A stretch of DNA of 64,000 bases, taken from positions 201,761-265,760 of the forward strand of contig NZ_KB904587.1 of the NCBI RefSeq assembly GCF_000380145.1, given 5' to 3'. Origin of the DNA: Streptococcus thoraltensis DSM 12221 (GTDB lineage Bacteria > Bacillota > Bacilli > Lactobacillales > Streptococcaceae). The translations under genes were made by a program, and so were the position numbers. The notes below the pieces were generated by a model, which searched no databases, was not told the origin of the DNA, and was given only the letters and a program-made list of their open reading frames with translations. This document shows positions 9,102 through 18,446 of the stretch, one piece after another; position 1 is the first letter of the stretch, and each line of letters starts with the position of its first letter.

Positions 9102-10442
9102 ACTATGAAAACTCAAATGGGAATTTTTGCTGGTAAAACAGCTCATTTTATTCTTTCAAAAATGGGACGAGGTTCAACTCTACCAGGAAAAGTTGCCCTT
9201 AAATTCGATGCTAATATTTTAGATAATCTTGCTAAAGATTATGAAATCATTGTTGTTACGGGTACAAATGGCAAAACCCTTACAACAGCTCTTACGGTTG
9301 GAATCCTCAAAGAGGCTTTTGGAGAAATCGTGACAAATCCCAGTGGTGCCAACATGATTACTGGCATTACTTCTACTTTCTTAACAGCTAAACCAAATAA
9401 ATCTGGAAAGAAAATTGCTGTCCTTGAAATCGATGAGGCTAGCTTACCCAAAATTACTGAGTACATCACGCCTAGTCTTTTTGTTTTCACCAATATTTTC
9501 CGAGACCAAATGGACCGCTACGGTGAGATTTATACCACTTACGATATGATTTTAGCAGGCGCTGCTAAAGCTCCTCAAGCGACCATTCTTGCTAACGGAG
9601 ACAGCCCTCTTTTCAATTCACGACAAGTGGTTAACCCTGTACAATTTTATGGTTTTGAAACAGAATCTCATGAACCACAGCTAGCCCACTACAATACCGA
9701 AGGCATTGTTTGTCCAAAATGTGAACACATCTTACAATATAAGATGAATACTTACGCTAATCTTGGTGAGTATGTCTGCCTCAACTGTGACTTCAAACGC
9801 CCTCAACTGGATTACAAACTGACAGCTCTAACCAATATCACAAATACAACATCTGAGTTTGTTATTGATGGACAGGATTACAAAATCAATGTTGGCGGCT
9901 TATATAATATCTATAATGCCCTCGCTGCCGTCTCAGTTGCAGAGTTCTTTGGAGTTTCACCAGAACAAATTAAGGCTGGTTTTGATAAAAGTCGTGCTGT
10001 CTTTGGGCGTCAAGAAACTTTCAAAATCGGTGACAAATCATGTACCTTAGTCCTCATCAAAAATCCTGTGGGCGCTAGTCAAGCTCTCGATATGATAAAA
10101 CTTGCTGATTATCCTTTTTCCTTATCAGTTCTTTTAAATGCCAACTACGCGGATGGTATTGATACGTCTTGGATTTGGGATGCCAACTTTGAAGCCATTA
10201 ACGACATGGACATTACAGAAGTCAACGCCGGTGGTGTACGCCAATCCGAAATCGCTCGTCGCTTACGTGTAACTGGCTATCCAGAAGATAGGATTCGTCA
10301 AGCTGAAAAATTGGATGACATCATGTCCATGATTGAAAATCAAAAAGCCGATCACGCTTACATCTTAGCAACTTATACGGCAATGCTTGAATTCCGAGAA
10401 ATCCTAGCTGCTAAAAAAGCTGTTGGAAAGGAGATGAACTAA
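9099..10442 (+). CDS. murT: Lipid II isoglutaminyl synthase, subunit MurT
   Basis: 447 residues. A Mur-ligase-type ATPase with P-loop TGTNGKT (54-60). The inserted zinc ribbon has Cys 205, 208, 227 and 230 (CPKC...CLNC), and a DUF1727 C-terminal domain follows. With GatD it amidates the D-iso-glutamate of lipid II, which cross-linking in streptococci needs. It overlaps gatD by one base (TAATG). The start has no Shine-Dalgarno; family alignment from memory supports translation starting in this region. Confidence 0.95.
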   Translation: MTMKTQMGIFAGKTAHFILSKMGRGSTLPGKVALKFDANILDNLAKDYEIIVVTGTNGKTLTTALTVGILKEAFGEIVTNPSGANMITGITSTFLTAKPNKSGKKIAVLEIDEASLPKITEYITPSLFVFTNIFRDQMDRYGEIYTTYDMILAGAAKAPQATILANGDSPLFNSRQVVNPVQFYGFETESHEPQLAHYNTEGIVCPKCEHILQYKMNTYANLGEYVCLNCDFKRPQLDYKLTALTNITNTTSEFVIDGQDYKINVGGLYNIYNALAAVSVAEFFGVSPEQIKAGFDKSRAVFGRQETFKIGDKSCTLVLIKNPVGASQALDMIKLADYPFSLSVLLNANYADGIDTSWIWDANFEAINDMDITEVNAGGVRQSEIARRLRVTGYPEDRIRQAEKLDDIMSMIENQKADHAYILATYTAMLEFREILAAKKAVGKEMN

Positions 10443-11230
10443 TGGTCTACACCTCTTTACAATCTCTCCAAAACCGTGATTATGACTATGAGCTCAATAT
10501 CGCCCATCTCTATGGAAATCTTCTAAACACATACGGCGACAACGGTAATATCCTCATGATGAAATACGTCGGGGAAAAACTTGGTGTCAAAATGACCTTT
10601 GACATCGTATCCATAGGCGATGATTTTGATAACAATCATTACGATATGGTCTTCTTTGGCGGCGGTCAGGACTACGAACAATCCATTGTGGCTAGAGATT
10701 TACCAAGCAAACGCCAAGCCATTGACCAATTCATCCAATCTGATAAGGTAATCTTAGCCATCTGTGGAGGTTTCCAACTTTTGGGGCAATATTATATCCA
10801 AGCTAATGGTGTCAAAATTGATGGTATTGGTGTGATGGGACACTACACGCTCAACCAAGAAAACAACCGTTATATTGGTGATATTAAAATTTATAACGAA
10901 GAATTCAACGAAACTTATTACGGTTTTGAAAATCATCAAGGGCGCACCTTCCTTTCAGATGATGAAAAACCTTTAGGAAAAGTCGTCTACGGAAATGGTA
11001 ATAATAAGGAAGATGATAGCGAAGGTATTCATTATAAAAATGTTTACGGCTCCTACTTCCATGGTCCAATCCTGTCACGAAACGCCAACTTGGCTTACCG
11101 ATTAGTAACCACTGCTCTTCGCAACAAATACGGTCAAGACCTAAACTTACCAAGCTATGAAGCTATTCTTAGCCATGAAGTGCCTGAAGAGTACGGTGAT
11201 GTTAAATCAAAAGCAGAATTTGAAAAATAA
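10442..11230 (+). CDS. gatD: Lipid II isoglutaminyl synthase, glutaminase subunit GatD
   Basis: 262 residues with a class I glutamine amidotransferase fold. The nucleophile is Cys-108 in [11 protein letters not shown] and the catalytic His about 207 in YFHGPIL. It releases ammonia from glutamine for MurT. Its start codon overlaps the murT stop, and a strong terminator closes the two-gene operon. Confidence 0.95.
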   Translation: MVYTSLQSLQNRDYDYELNIAHLYGNLLNTYGDNGNILMMKYVGEKLGVKMTFDIVSIGDDFDNNHYDMVFFGGGQDYEQSIVARDLPSKRQAIDQFIQSDKVILAICGGFQLLGQYYIQANGVKIDGIGVMGHYTLNQENNRYIGDIKIYNEEFNETYYGFENHQGRTFLSDDEKPLGKVVYGNGNNKEDDSEGIHYKNVYGSYFHGPILSRNANLAYRLVTTALRNKYGQDLNLPSYEAILSHEVPEEYGDVKSKAEFEK

Positions 11231-11234
11231 ACAT

Positions 11235-11272
11235 AAAAAATCAAAATCTCAAGAACGAGATTTTGATTTTTT
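11235..11272. terminator. Bidirectional terminator after gatD
   Basis: Perfect 16-base arms AAAAAATCAAAATCTC and GAGATTTTGATTTTTT around a six-base loop. Confidence 0.9.
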
Positions 11273-11324
11273 CTTTCTATGCACTCAAACCTTCCTAGAG
11301 TGTTTTTTCAATTCAGCAATGATA

Positions 11325-11446
11325 TAATCTTTTAAATTAACTTTGATAGGTCGGCACTTTCGACTTGCCCTACTCATACTCAATGAAAATCAAGCACTGT
11401 CCGCGTCTTTTCTGTTCCTTGTTCTGAAAGTTAATTCATTTGACTA
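11325..11446 (-). repeat. Family A repeat, copy 3, short form
   Basis: 122-base form without a full B unit, in reverse orientation, flanked by TA at 11323-11324 and 11447-11448. It holds ATACTCAATGAAAATC in its middle, the part shared with the end of B. Confidence 0.9.
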
Positions 11447-11484
11447 TAAAAATGGGACTAGTTGCAATTGACAACAAAGAGAGC

Positions 11485-13404
11485 TTAGGAAAGTTCTTCG
11501 AGTAATTGAGATTGCTCTTCCCATTCTTCCATCAGCTGCATTTGGTTTTCTTGGATTGCGTCTAACTCTTTTTGCAAATCTGCCAATGCCATAGCATCAT
11601 TACTTTCAGCCATCTGTTTGGTGATATTTACTTCTTGCTTTTCAATCGTTTCCAACTGAGCTTCAATGGCTTCAATACGACGACTGATTTTGCGAACTTC
11701 TTTTTGAGTAGCCTTTTGCTGTTGGTAGTCTGTAGACCTTTCTGATGGACTTACTTCGTCTTGTTCAATCTCTCCAGCAGCCTCTTGAGCTAAAAATTCT
11801 AGCTCTGCTTTTTTTTCAACATAATAATCATAATCGCCGAGATAAAGCGTTGAACCTTCTTCGGAAATTTCCAAAACCTTAGTAGCGATACGATTGATAA
11901 AGTAACGGTCATGGCTAACAAAAAGTAAACTCCCATCAAAATCTATCAAAGCATCTTCAAGGACTTCTTTGCTATCAATATCCAAATGGTTGGTCGGCTC
12001 ATCCAATATCAAGAAATTGTTATTTTCCATAGATAATTTAGCTAAAAGTAGCCGAGCTCTTTCACCACCTGACAGCATGCCGACTGATTTTTTGACATCA
12101 TCTCCTGAGAAAAGAAAGGCCCCAAGACGATTACGAATCTCAAGTTCTGGCGTGGTTGAAAAATCATTCCAAAGTTCATCAAGTACAGTATTGGAGCTGG
12201 TTAAATGTGACTGGGTTTGATCGTAGTAACCAGTGTCTACATTAGCCCCAAAACGAGCCTGTCCTTTAATAAAGGGCAGCTGACCAATGACTGATTTGAT
12301 AAACGTTGTTTTTCCAATACCATTTGGACCAACCACAGCAATAGCATCTAATTTGTTGAGTTCAAGTGAAATCGGTTCTGACAAAACATGCCCATCATAA
12401 CCAATAGCTGCTTCTTCTACCGTCAATACGACATTGCCAGAAACTTTGTCTGAATGGAAGGTCATGTTGGCTGATTTTTGACTAGCTGTCGGTTTATCCA
12501 AACGGTCCATTTTTTCCAACTGCTTGCGACGAGCTTGGGCACGTTTGGTTGTTGATGCACGAACAATATTCTTTTGAACAAACTCTTCTAATTTAGCAAT
12601 TTCTTTTTGCTGTTTCTCGAAATTTTTAGTTTCTGTGGCTAATTTCTCAGCTTTGAGATCCATAAACTTAGAATAATTTCCCACATAGCGATCCAGAGAA
12701 TGCGTGTTCAAATCAACCGTTACTGTCGCAACCTTATCTAGGAAATAACGGTCATGACTGACGATGAGAAGGGCACCTTGGTAATTAACCAAATAATTTT
12801 CCAGCCAAGCGATGGTGTCAATGTCCAAGTGATTGGTCGGCTCGTCTAGAATCAAGAGTTCTGGTTTTTGCAAGAGCATGCGGGCAAGGGCTAAACGGGT
12901 ATTTTGACCACCAGATAGCTCAGCTATTTTCATGTCCCACATACTTTGGTCAAACTTAAAGCCATTGAGAATGGCACGGATATCACTCTCATAGGTGAAA
13001 CCGCCAGCCAGACGAAAATTTTCAGATAGGCGGTCGTAATCGTTCATGAGTTTATCAAGGTTCTCTCCGGATAATTCCCCCATCTGACTTTCCATTTGAC
13101 GTAATTTTTTCTCATCTTGTTGAAGATCGGCAAAAACAGCTAGCATTTCATCGTAAATGGTATTTTCAGACTCAAAACGGCTATCTTGTGCCAAGTAAGA
13201 CATCTGCAAATCACGCTTGGTATTGATTTCTCCTCTTGTAGGTGCTTCCTCACCAACTAAAATTTTTAAAAGGGTTGATTTACCAGCGCCATTGCGACCA
13301 ACTAGAGCAATCCGATCCTTTTCATCAATTTGTAGGTTAATATTATCAAATAAAACATCCCCAGAGAAAGAACGTTCAATCTTGTTTGCTTGTAAAATTA
13401 TCAT
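11485..13404 (-). CDS. ABC-F family ATPase (YdiF-like)
   Basis: 639 residues with two ABC domains and no membrane segments. Walker A motifs are GRNGAGKST and GPNGIGKTT. Signatures are LSGGQ and LSGGE, each followed by LLILDEPTNHLD or FLILDEPTNHLD. A charged linker lies between the domains and a coiled-coil tail (about 545-639) follows. ABC-F proteins act on the ribosomal E site during translation; the C-terminal coiled coil fits the YdiF/Uup branch, not EttA. The start MIILQANKIERSF is standard, but it has no ribosome site and an extended -10 lies six bases upstream. Confidence 0.88.
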   Translation of the reverse strand: MIILQANKIERSFSGDVLFDNINLQIDEKDRIALVGRNGAGKSTLLKILVGEEAPTRGEINTKRDLQMSYLAQDSRFESENTIYDEMLAVFADLQQDEKKLRQMESQMGELSGENLDKLMNDYDRLSENFRLAGGFTYESDIRAILNGFKFDQSMWDMKIAELSGGQNTRLALARMLLQKPELLILDEPTNHLDIDTIAWLENYLVNYQGALLIVSHDRYFLDKVATVTVDLNTHSLDRYVGNYSKFMDLKAEKLATETKNFEKQQKEIAKLEEFVQKNIVRASTTKRAQARRKQLEKMDRLDKPTASQKSANMTFHSDKVSGNVVLTVEEAAIGYDGHVLSEPISLELNKLDAIAVVGPNGIGKTTFIKSVIGQLPFIKGQARFGANVDTGYYDQTQSHLTSSNTVLDELWNDFSTTPELEIRNRLGAFLFSGDDVKKSVGMLSGGERARLLLAKLSMENNNFLILDEPTNHLDIDSKEVLEDALIDFDGSLLFVSHDRYFINRIATKVLEISEEGSTLYLGDYDYYVEKKAELEFLAQEAAGEIEQDEVSPSERSTDYQQQKATQKEVRKISRRIEAIEAQLETIEKQEVNITKQMAESNDAMALADLQKELDAIQENQMQLMEEWEEQSQLLEELS

Positions 13405-13419
13405 GATTATATTATAGCA
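13402..13419 (-). promoter_or_regulatory. Extended -10 directly before the ABC-F gene, predicting a leaderless mRNA
   Basis: TGC-TATAAT with the last T at 13411, then six bases (13410-13405) and the ATG at 13404. There is no Shine-Dalgarno. It overlaps the foot of the terminator at 13419-13456. Confidence 0.5.
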
Positions 13420-13456
13420 AAAAGACCTTGATCCTAAAAGAAAGCAAGGTCTTTTT
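13419..13456. terminator. Terminator between the protease gene and the ABC-F gene
   Basis: Arms AAAAAGACCTTG and CAAGGTCTTTTT with a 14-base loop; T runs on both strands. Confidence 0.8.
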
Positions 13457-13517
13457 ATCTTTATGATTTGGCTGTGACTTGTTGACGAGTTGAGTATTCG
13501 TTAAACAATATCAAGCC

Positions 13518-14258
13518 TTAGGCAGCTTCATTTTTATCAGCGTAGAGTTGGTTCACTGCTCTAATATCTACCTCTTGTATACCATAATAGGAACCTGCGG
13601 ATTGCATAACCGAATCATGCTCATCATCGTGCTCTAAACCAATAGCATGCCCGAGCTCATGAATAGCTGTATTCACAATCCGCTCTTGACTATAGCCATA
13701 ATCAGGGTTAGAAAGATAATAGGTATTGAGAAATACTTCAACAGACACCAAACGATTGGTTAAAGCATTCGTTTTGGTATTAGCCAGACCAGCTGCTTGA
13801 GTTGATGGGTCTGAATAATCTTTAGCGATAATCTTAGCCTGTCCTGGCTGGTCTACTATTTTAAAGTGAAAAGCTCCCGTTTGATTCCATGCCTCAATAG
13901 CTTCTTGATAGGCTAATCGAAAGGTACTATTTTCCGTTGCAATATAAATCGTAGCTGAATTAGTTGACCAGCGGGCACCATCTAGATGCTCATGTGAGTC
14001 AGTCTCTAAATGGGCTAACTGTTCTCCCAGCTTGTTAGGATTTGCAAAACTTGAATTGTCAAGCACTGTCGTCACCGTCTCAAAGAAATTAGACAGTTGA
14101 TTGGCTACTGGTGAGCTACTATGATTAGCATAATACATAAGAGCCAAAATAATCAGAGCTAAGAAAACGATCGTTTTTATCAGGCTAAAAATCAAACTCC
14201 AAACAAAAGAGAGGATTCGTTTTGGTATAGTAATCAAGATTTTTAAAAGGAATTTCAT
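13518..14258 (-). CDS. Membrane-anchored matrixin-like zinc protease
   Basis: 246 residues from the ATG at 14258. The frame is open further upstream, but the next ATG (14333) sits in the -35 box of the promoter, so the shorter form is preferred. A basic N-terminus and a hydrophobic helix (about 24-44) anchor it, with the rest outside the cell. The zinc site HELGHAIGLEH (His 200, 204, 210, Glu 201) and a following Met (SVM) are those of metzincins. Substrate unknown. Single gene with its own promoter; a surface or secreted peptidase is likely. Confidence 0.85.
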   Translation of the reverse strand: MKFLLKILITIPKRILSFVWSLIFSLIKTIVFLALIILALMYYANHSSSPVANQLSNFFETVTTVLDNSSFANPNKLGEQLAHLETDSHEHLDGARWSTNSATIYIATENSTFRLAYQEAIEAWNQTGAFHFKIVDQPGQAKIIAKDYSDPSTQAAGLANTKTNALTNRLVSVEVFLNTYYLSNPDYGYSQERIVNTAIHELGHAIGLEHDDEHDSVMQSAGSYYGIQEVDIRAVNQLYADKNEAA

Positions 14259-14304
14259 GCACTCATACTTTCTTTTACGTAAATTTCCTAAGACAATATC
14301 TCTC

Positions 14305-14333
14305 AGTATAGCAAGCTCCTCTAAACAATTCAA
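14305..14333 (-). promoter_or_regulatory. Promoter of the zinc protease gene
   Basis: TTGAAT, 17-base spacer, TATACT, about 45 bases before the ATG at 14258. Confidence 0.7.
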
Positions 14334-14382
14334 CTCAAAACCAGACTGTCACCATCTTTTAAAATTGTCACTAACTTGTCCC

Positions 14383-15165
14383 TTATGACAGACGTTCTTC
14401 TTTGACATAATCAATTGGTAACATTTCCAAAAAGACTTCTACTTGTTTTTCCCAATAATACCACTCATGAGTTCCATGGTCGTGTCGGTAGTCAATGTCT
14501 AATCCTGCTTCTTTGAAATCAGCAACGGCTCTTTCGTTGATTTGGTAGAGAAAATCTTCATAACCGCACCAAGCGTAGAATTTTGTCTGACTATCAGCTT
14601 GCTTTGTAGCTACCTGCAAATTATTGTCACTCCTTGTAAACTCATCCATATTTCCAAAAAGACCTCTCCAGTAATCATCTTCTACATCAATAATGTCTTT
14701 ATCAGCAGGATCAAATCCCAAAGCCCCCGAAAATGAACCGGCAAAGGCATACCGATTGGTCAACATTGCGATTTTAAAAGCACCGTAGCCTCCCATAGAA
14801 AGACCGGCAATAAAGGTTTTTTCGCGTTTATCAGTCATATTGGGGAAGAAACGTTTCATAACCTGAGGCAATTCCTCGGCGATAGCATCGAAATAACGTG
14901 AGCCATATTTGGTATTAGTATAAAAACCATTGTCTCCATTTGGCATAACGACAATAAGATTTGTTTTTCGAACCAAGCGTTCTAAGTTTGTTCGAGATGT
15001 CCAAGAATTGTGATTACCACCCATGCCATGTAAGAGGTAAAGAACTGGAATGTCCTTATCCTCACGATATTCTTCCTTGATTTGGTTAGCATCTGGATAC
15101 AAGACATCAACTTGACGATATAACCCTAAAACTTCTGAATTGTATTCAATTTGAAAAAATGCCAT
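14383..15165 (-). CDS. estA: EstA-type serine esterase (tributyrin esterase family)
   Basis: 260 residues from the ATG at 15165, which follows GAGGGAG. An alpha/beta hydrolase of the esterase D / EstA group. The oxyanion region reads [13 protein letters not shown], nucleophile Ser-123 is in [10 protein letters not shown], and the C-terminal HGTHEWYYW supplies the His. Streptococcal and lactococcal relatives cleave short-chain acyl esters. No signal peptide. It follows rnjB, separated by a terminator. Confidence 0.85.
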   Translation of the reverse strand: MAFFQIEYNSEVLGLYRQVDVLYPDANQIKEEYREDKDIPVLYLLHGMGGNHNSWTSRTNLERLVRKTNLIVVMPNGDNGFYTNTKYGSRYFDAIAEELPQVMKRFFPNMTDKREKTFIAGLSMGGYGAFKIAMLTNRYAFAGSFSGALGFDPADKDIIDVEDDYWRGLFGNMDEFTRSDNNLQVATKQADSQTKFYAWCGYEDFLYQINERAVADFKEAGLDIDYRHDHGTHEWYYWEKQVEVFLEMLPIDYVKEERLS

Positions 15166-15182
15166 GTGCTCCCTCTTTCTAC

Positions 15183-15210
15183 AAAAAGAAGTTGAAACCA
15201 GCTCAACTTC
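15183..15210 (-). terminator. Terminator of rnjB
   Basis: Minus-strand GAAGTTGA-gctggt-TTCAACTTC followed by a T run. Confidence 0.75.
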
Positions 15211-15231
15211 AATCATTGTGTAACTTAAACC

Positions 15232-16893
15232 TTAGCGAACTTCCATAATTACAGGTAAAATGGCTGGACGACGTTTTGTTTGATCAAATAGGAACTTACT
15301 GATTTCATCACGCACTTGTCCTTTAAGCTCACCCCAATCAAAACCATCTTTCGCAAGATAATTTTCGACAGTTGTATTAACCAAATCGGCTGATTCACGC
15401 AAGATGTCGCGGCTCTTCTTGACATAAACAAAACCACGAGTATTAATTTTCGCACGTGAGACAATCTTGCGTTCTTTTTTATTAACAGTCATGGCAACAA
15501 TAAAGATACCATCTTCTGACAGGACTTTGCGGTCACGAAGAACGATATTACCAACATCACCAATGGCATTTCCGTCAATCATGACATCACCCGCAGGAAC
15601 GGCTCCTTCGTGTAAGAAACCTTGGTCAGAAAGATGCATGACGTCACCGCGTTTCATGATGTAGATGTCCTCTGGTAACATTCCTGTCTCTTCAGCCATG
15701 TCTGCGTGTGCTGCTAGCTCGCGGTACTCGCCTTGGATTGGGAAGAGGTATTTTGGCTTGAAGAGATTTAACATCAACTGCAAATCACGACCGTTAGCGT
15801 GTCCAGACACGCGCAAGTTTTGCGTAATCAACTTGACAGAACCGCCTGCCTTATAGATCATATTCTCCATACGTGCTACAACGGCTTCTTTAGCAATACT
15901 TGGTGTCGTTACGATGTATACTAAATCACCATCTTTAATATTAACGTAACGATGACGACCAATAGCCATTTTTTCAAGGCTGTTGATTGGCTCCCCCATA
16001 CGGCCAGTTTCTAAGATAACCAATTCATGATCTTTAAACTTAGACATTTCTTTTGGCTTGACTATAATACGCTCATCAGCGATACTCAATTTTTTAAGAC
16101 GAAGAGCCGTTCGAACAATATTTTCAACGTCAAATCCTGTCAAAACAACGCGGCGTCCATAATTAGCTGCTGCGTCAAAAACCTGTTGAATTCGAGCCAA
16201 GTTACTTGAAACAGCTGCTACGATGACACGACCTTCCGCATCGCCAATAACTTGATCGATTTCAACGCCAACTTCAGCTTCACTAGCCACTTGCTCTGTG
16301 CTGGTCGCATTAGCAGAATCTGACAAAAGCGCCAAGACACCCTCTCGACCAATTTCAGTTAAGCGAGCAAAATCGGTACGGTATTCATCACGTGCGGCTT
16401 GGTCAAACTTGAAATCACCAGTGTAGACAATGTTGCCCTCATTGGTACCAACAACAATCCCTAAACTTTCTGGAATGGAGTGAGTGGTTTTAAAGAAAGA
16501 TACCACTGCATCTCCAAATTCAATCTCAGTTTCACTGTCCACGACGTGAAAGTTGTTGAATTTCTTAACAGATGAATTGTTTTTAACCATCAATTTAGCC
16601 AACTCAATAGTTAATTCCGAACCAAAAACAGGAACATTCATTGACGAAATTAAGTAGGGCAACGCACCAATGGCATCCGCATGTCCATGAGTTAGAAAGA
16701 CACCTTGAACACGGTTCTTATTATCAACGAGGTAATCCAGGTTAGGGATGACCACATCAACCCCTAATTGTTCATTTTCCGGGTATTTTAACCCAGCATC
16801 TAAAACAAAAATAGCATCATTGACTTCGGCAATATAGAGGTTCTTCCCGTTTTCACGAACCCCACCCAAAGCCATAATTTTAATATCGCTCAT
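15232..16893 (-). CDS. rnjB: Ribonuclease J2
   Basis: 553 residues. A metallo-beta-lactamase / beta-CASP nuclease that partners RNase J1 in mRNA decay and rRNA maturation. The metal motif reads HGHADA (69-74) where J1 enzymes have HxHxDH: the last His is Ala-74. Later beta-CASP motifs (LLSDSANA, SGHANGRD) are present. J2 proteins are known to be poorly active and to serve mainly as partners of J1, so the substitution fits. A clear promoter lies at 16947-16975. Confidence 0.93.
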   Translation of the reverse strand: MSDIKIMALGGVRENGKNLYIAEVNDAIFVLDAGLKYPENEQLGVDVVIPNLDYLVDNKNRVQGVFLTHGHADAIGALPYLISSMNVPVFGSELTIELAKLMVKNNSSVKKFNNFHVVDSETEIEFGDAVVSFFKTTHSIPESLGIVVGTNEGNIVYTGDFKFDQAARDEYRTDFARLTEIGREGVLALLSDSANATSTEQVASEAEVGVEIDQVIGDAEGRVIVAAVSSNLARIQQVFDAAANYGRRVVLTGFDVENIVRTALRLKKLSIADERIIVKPKEMSKFKDHELVILETGRMGEPINSLEKMAIGRHRYVNIKDGDLVYIVTTPSIAKEAVVARMENMIYKAGGSVKLITQNLRVSGHANGRDLQLMLNLFKPKYLFPIQGEYRELAAHADMAEETGMLPEDIYIMKRGDVMHLSDQGFLHEGAVPAGDVMIDGNAIGDVGNIVLRDRKVLSEDGIFIVAMTVNKKERKIVSRAKINTRGFVYVKKSRDILRESADLVNTTVENYLAKDGFDWGELKGQVRDEISKFLFDQTKRRPAILPVIMEVR

Positions 16894-16946
16894 TTGTTCT
16901 CCTTAAAAAATTTATTATTTATCAGTCATGGAAAACAGATTCCATG

Positions 16947-16975
16947 ATAATACTCTATCAGAGCATATTCATCAA
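16947..16975 (-). promoter_or_regulatory. Promoter of rnjB
   Basis: TTGATG, 17-base spacer, TATTAT, followed by about 50 bases of leader and an AAGGAG ribosome site. Confidence 0.75.
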
Positions 16976-17089
16976 ACGGTCCTTAGCAAGCTAAGTCGAA
17001 TTACAGATAGTAGCAAAAAAGCTACATACTCACTGTTAATTATACAACTTTATGCCTTATTTTTCAATTTTGCAAGCTATTTTCACTCG

Positions 17090-17193
17090 ACAGGCGCACG
17101 AAAAAATGCATGAAACCATTTTCTGATTGCATGCATTTTAAAACGATTTTCGCAAGATTTACATTCTCGCAAAGGTATTCCCTCATTTCCGTC
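17090..17193 (-). repeat. Repeat C, copy 1
   Basis: About 100 bases that align along their length with 48040-48140. It holds a perfect 10-base inverted repeat, AAAATGCATG / CATGCATTTT. On the minus strand it also contains an open frame starting MREYLCEN, which looks like a decayed small gene or a repeat read by chance. Confidence 0.6.
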
Positions 17194-17279
17194 GCTATTA
17201 TAGTTAACTGAAACAAGAGCAGGACAAAAGTGACATCATATTTTATAATGAAACGAGAATTCAACGGAAATTAAATGAC

Positions 17280-17306
17280 CTGTCTCCTATAGAATATAGG
17301 AAACAG
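17280..17306. other. Unassigned strong hairpin
   Basis: CTGTCTCCTATA-GAA-TATAGGAAACAG, 12-base arms with two mismatches. No gene ends near it and there is no clear T run. The rest of 16976-17384 shows only repeat C. Confidence 0.4.
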
Positions 17307-17384
17307 ATCTCAAAATAGTGTTTTTCTTCTGTCCCATTATTGAGGTTCAGTGCCCAAATGTACGGTTTTTATTTCATTTTGCTA

Positions 17385-17595
17385 TATCATCAAATGAATT
17401 CACTTTCAGAACAAGGAACTAAGACGCAGAACAGTAGTTGATACTCTTCCAAAATCAAAAGCAGACCTTGTTGCCTTGATGTGATGACCTTCAGGTCTAT
17501 CTACACCGGCGTCGCCTAGTCTGCTTTTGATTTTTATTGAGTATGAGTAGAGCAAGTCGACAGTGACCAGGTATCAAAGGTAATTCAAAAGGCTA
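17385..17595 (+). repeat. Family A repeat, copy 4, with inner B unit inverted
   Basis: Both ends are slightly mutated (TATCATC / GGCTA). The B unit (17441-17544) runs ATACTCTTCCAAAATC to TTGAGTAT, the same orientation as in copy 2. It lies downstream of trpZ. Confidence 0.85.
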
Positions 17596-17687
17596 TCTAA
17601 CAAAACGTCACCATGAGAAATATAGCTCTTATGAAAATACTTTATCTGAAATTGTAAGTTTCTTTAGGTATTTGTCCTGCTGTGTCA

Positions 17688-18446
17688 TTATTCAAAAACT
17701 TGGTAATAATCAGCGATCGACAGCCCTGCTTTTTCATCTGCCGTTCGATCTTGCACGATTTTGCCATCTTTCATGACGATGAGACGGTTGCCATATTTGA
17801 GGGCGTCTTCCATGCGATGGGTAATCATAAGAGCTGTTAGCTGATCGTTTTGGATAAATTCTTCAGTCAAGTTCATGAGTGATACACTTGTTTTGGGATC
17901 TAAAGCTGCTGTATGCTCATCCAATAGTAACAAATTTGGACGTTTGATGGTTGCCATTAATAAACTAAGTGCCTGACGTTGACCACCTGACAAGAAGCCA
18001 GTTGGTGTTTCCAAATGCTTTTCAATCCCATTGCCAATTTTGCCAATAAGCGCTTGAAATTCATCCTTAAACTGGTGGATACGTCGAGGCACTAATCCAC
18101 GTTTTTCACCACGATATTTGGCTACCAAAAGGTTTTCAGCCACGGTCATACGAGGTGCTGTTCCCATTTTGGGATCTTGGAAAACGCGAGCAAGATACTT
18201 GGCGCGCCTCTCAGCTGTCAAGTGAGTCACGTCCTCACCCATAATGAAAATCTTACCGCTTGTTAACATCAAGGTACCTGCTATGACATTAAAAAGGGTG
18301 GATTTCCCAGCACCATTACCACCCAAAATGGTAATAAAATCATGTTCGTAGATGGTCAAATCCACCTCATCCAAAATTGTCTTGTAATCATTGGAACCGT
18401 TGTGAACCTGAACTGTTGCTTTTTGTAGTTCAACTATTTTTGTCAT
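17688..18446 (-). CDS. trpZ: ABC transporter ATPase, TrpZ-type
   Basis: 252 residues. Walker A GGNGAGKST, signature LSGGQRQ, Walker B LLLLDEHTAALD and switch His (MITHR) are all present. Its start overlaps the permease stop by four bases. It powers the importer formed with the permease and lipoprotein. The Trp assignment rests on the leader peptide and on memory of the pneumococcal trpXYZ operon. Confidence 0.85.
   Translation of the reverse strand: MTKIVELQKATVQVHNGSNDYKTILDEVDLTIYEHDFITILGGNGAGKSTLFNVIAGTLMLTSGKIFIMGEDVTHLTAERRAKYLARVFQDPKMGTAPRMTVAENLLVAKYRGEKRGLVPRRIHQFKDEFQALIGKIGNGIEKHLETPTGFLSGGQRQALSLLMATIKRPNLLLLDEHTAALDPKTSVSLMNLTEEFIQNDQLTALMITHRMEDALKYGNRLIVMKDGKIVQDRTADEKAGLSIADYYQVFE

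Noticed and set aside
17064..17264. 66-codon minus-strand frame as a gene
   Set aside because: It lies in repeat C and is broken in the second copy; treated as part of the repeat.
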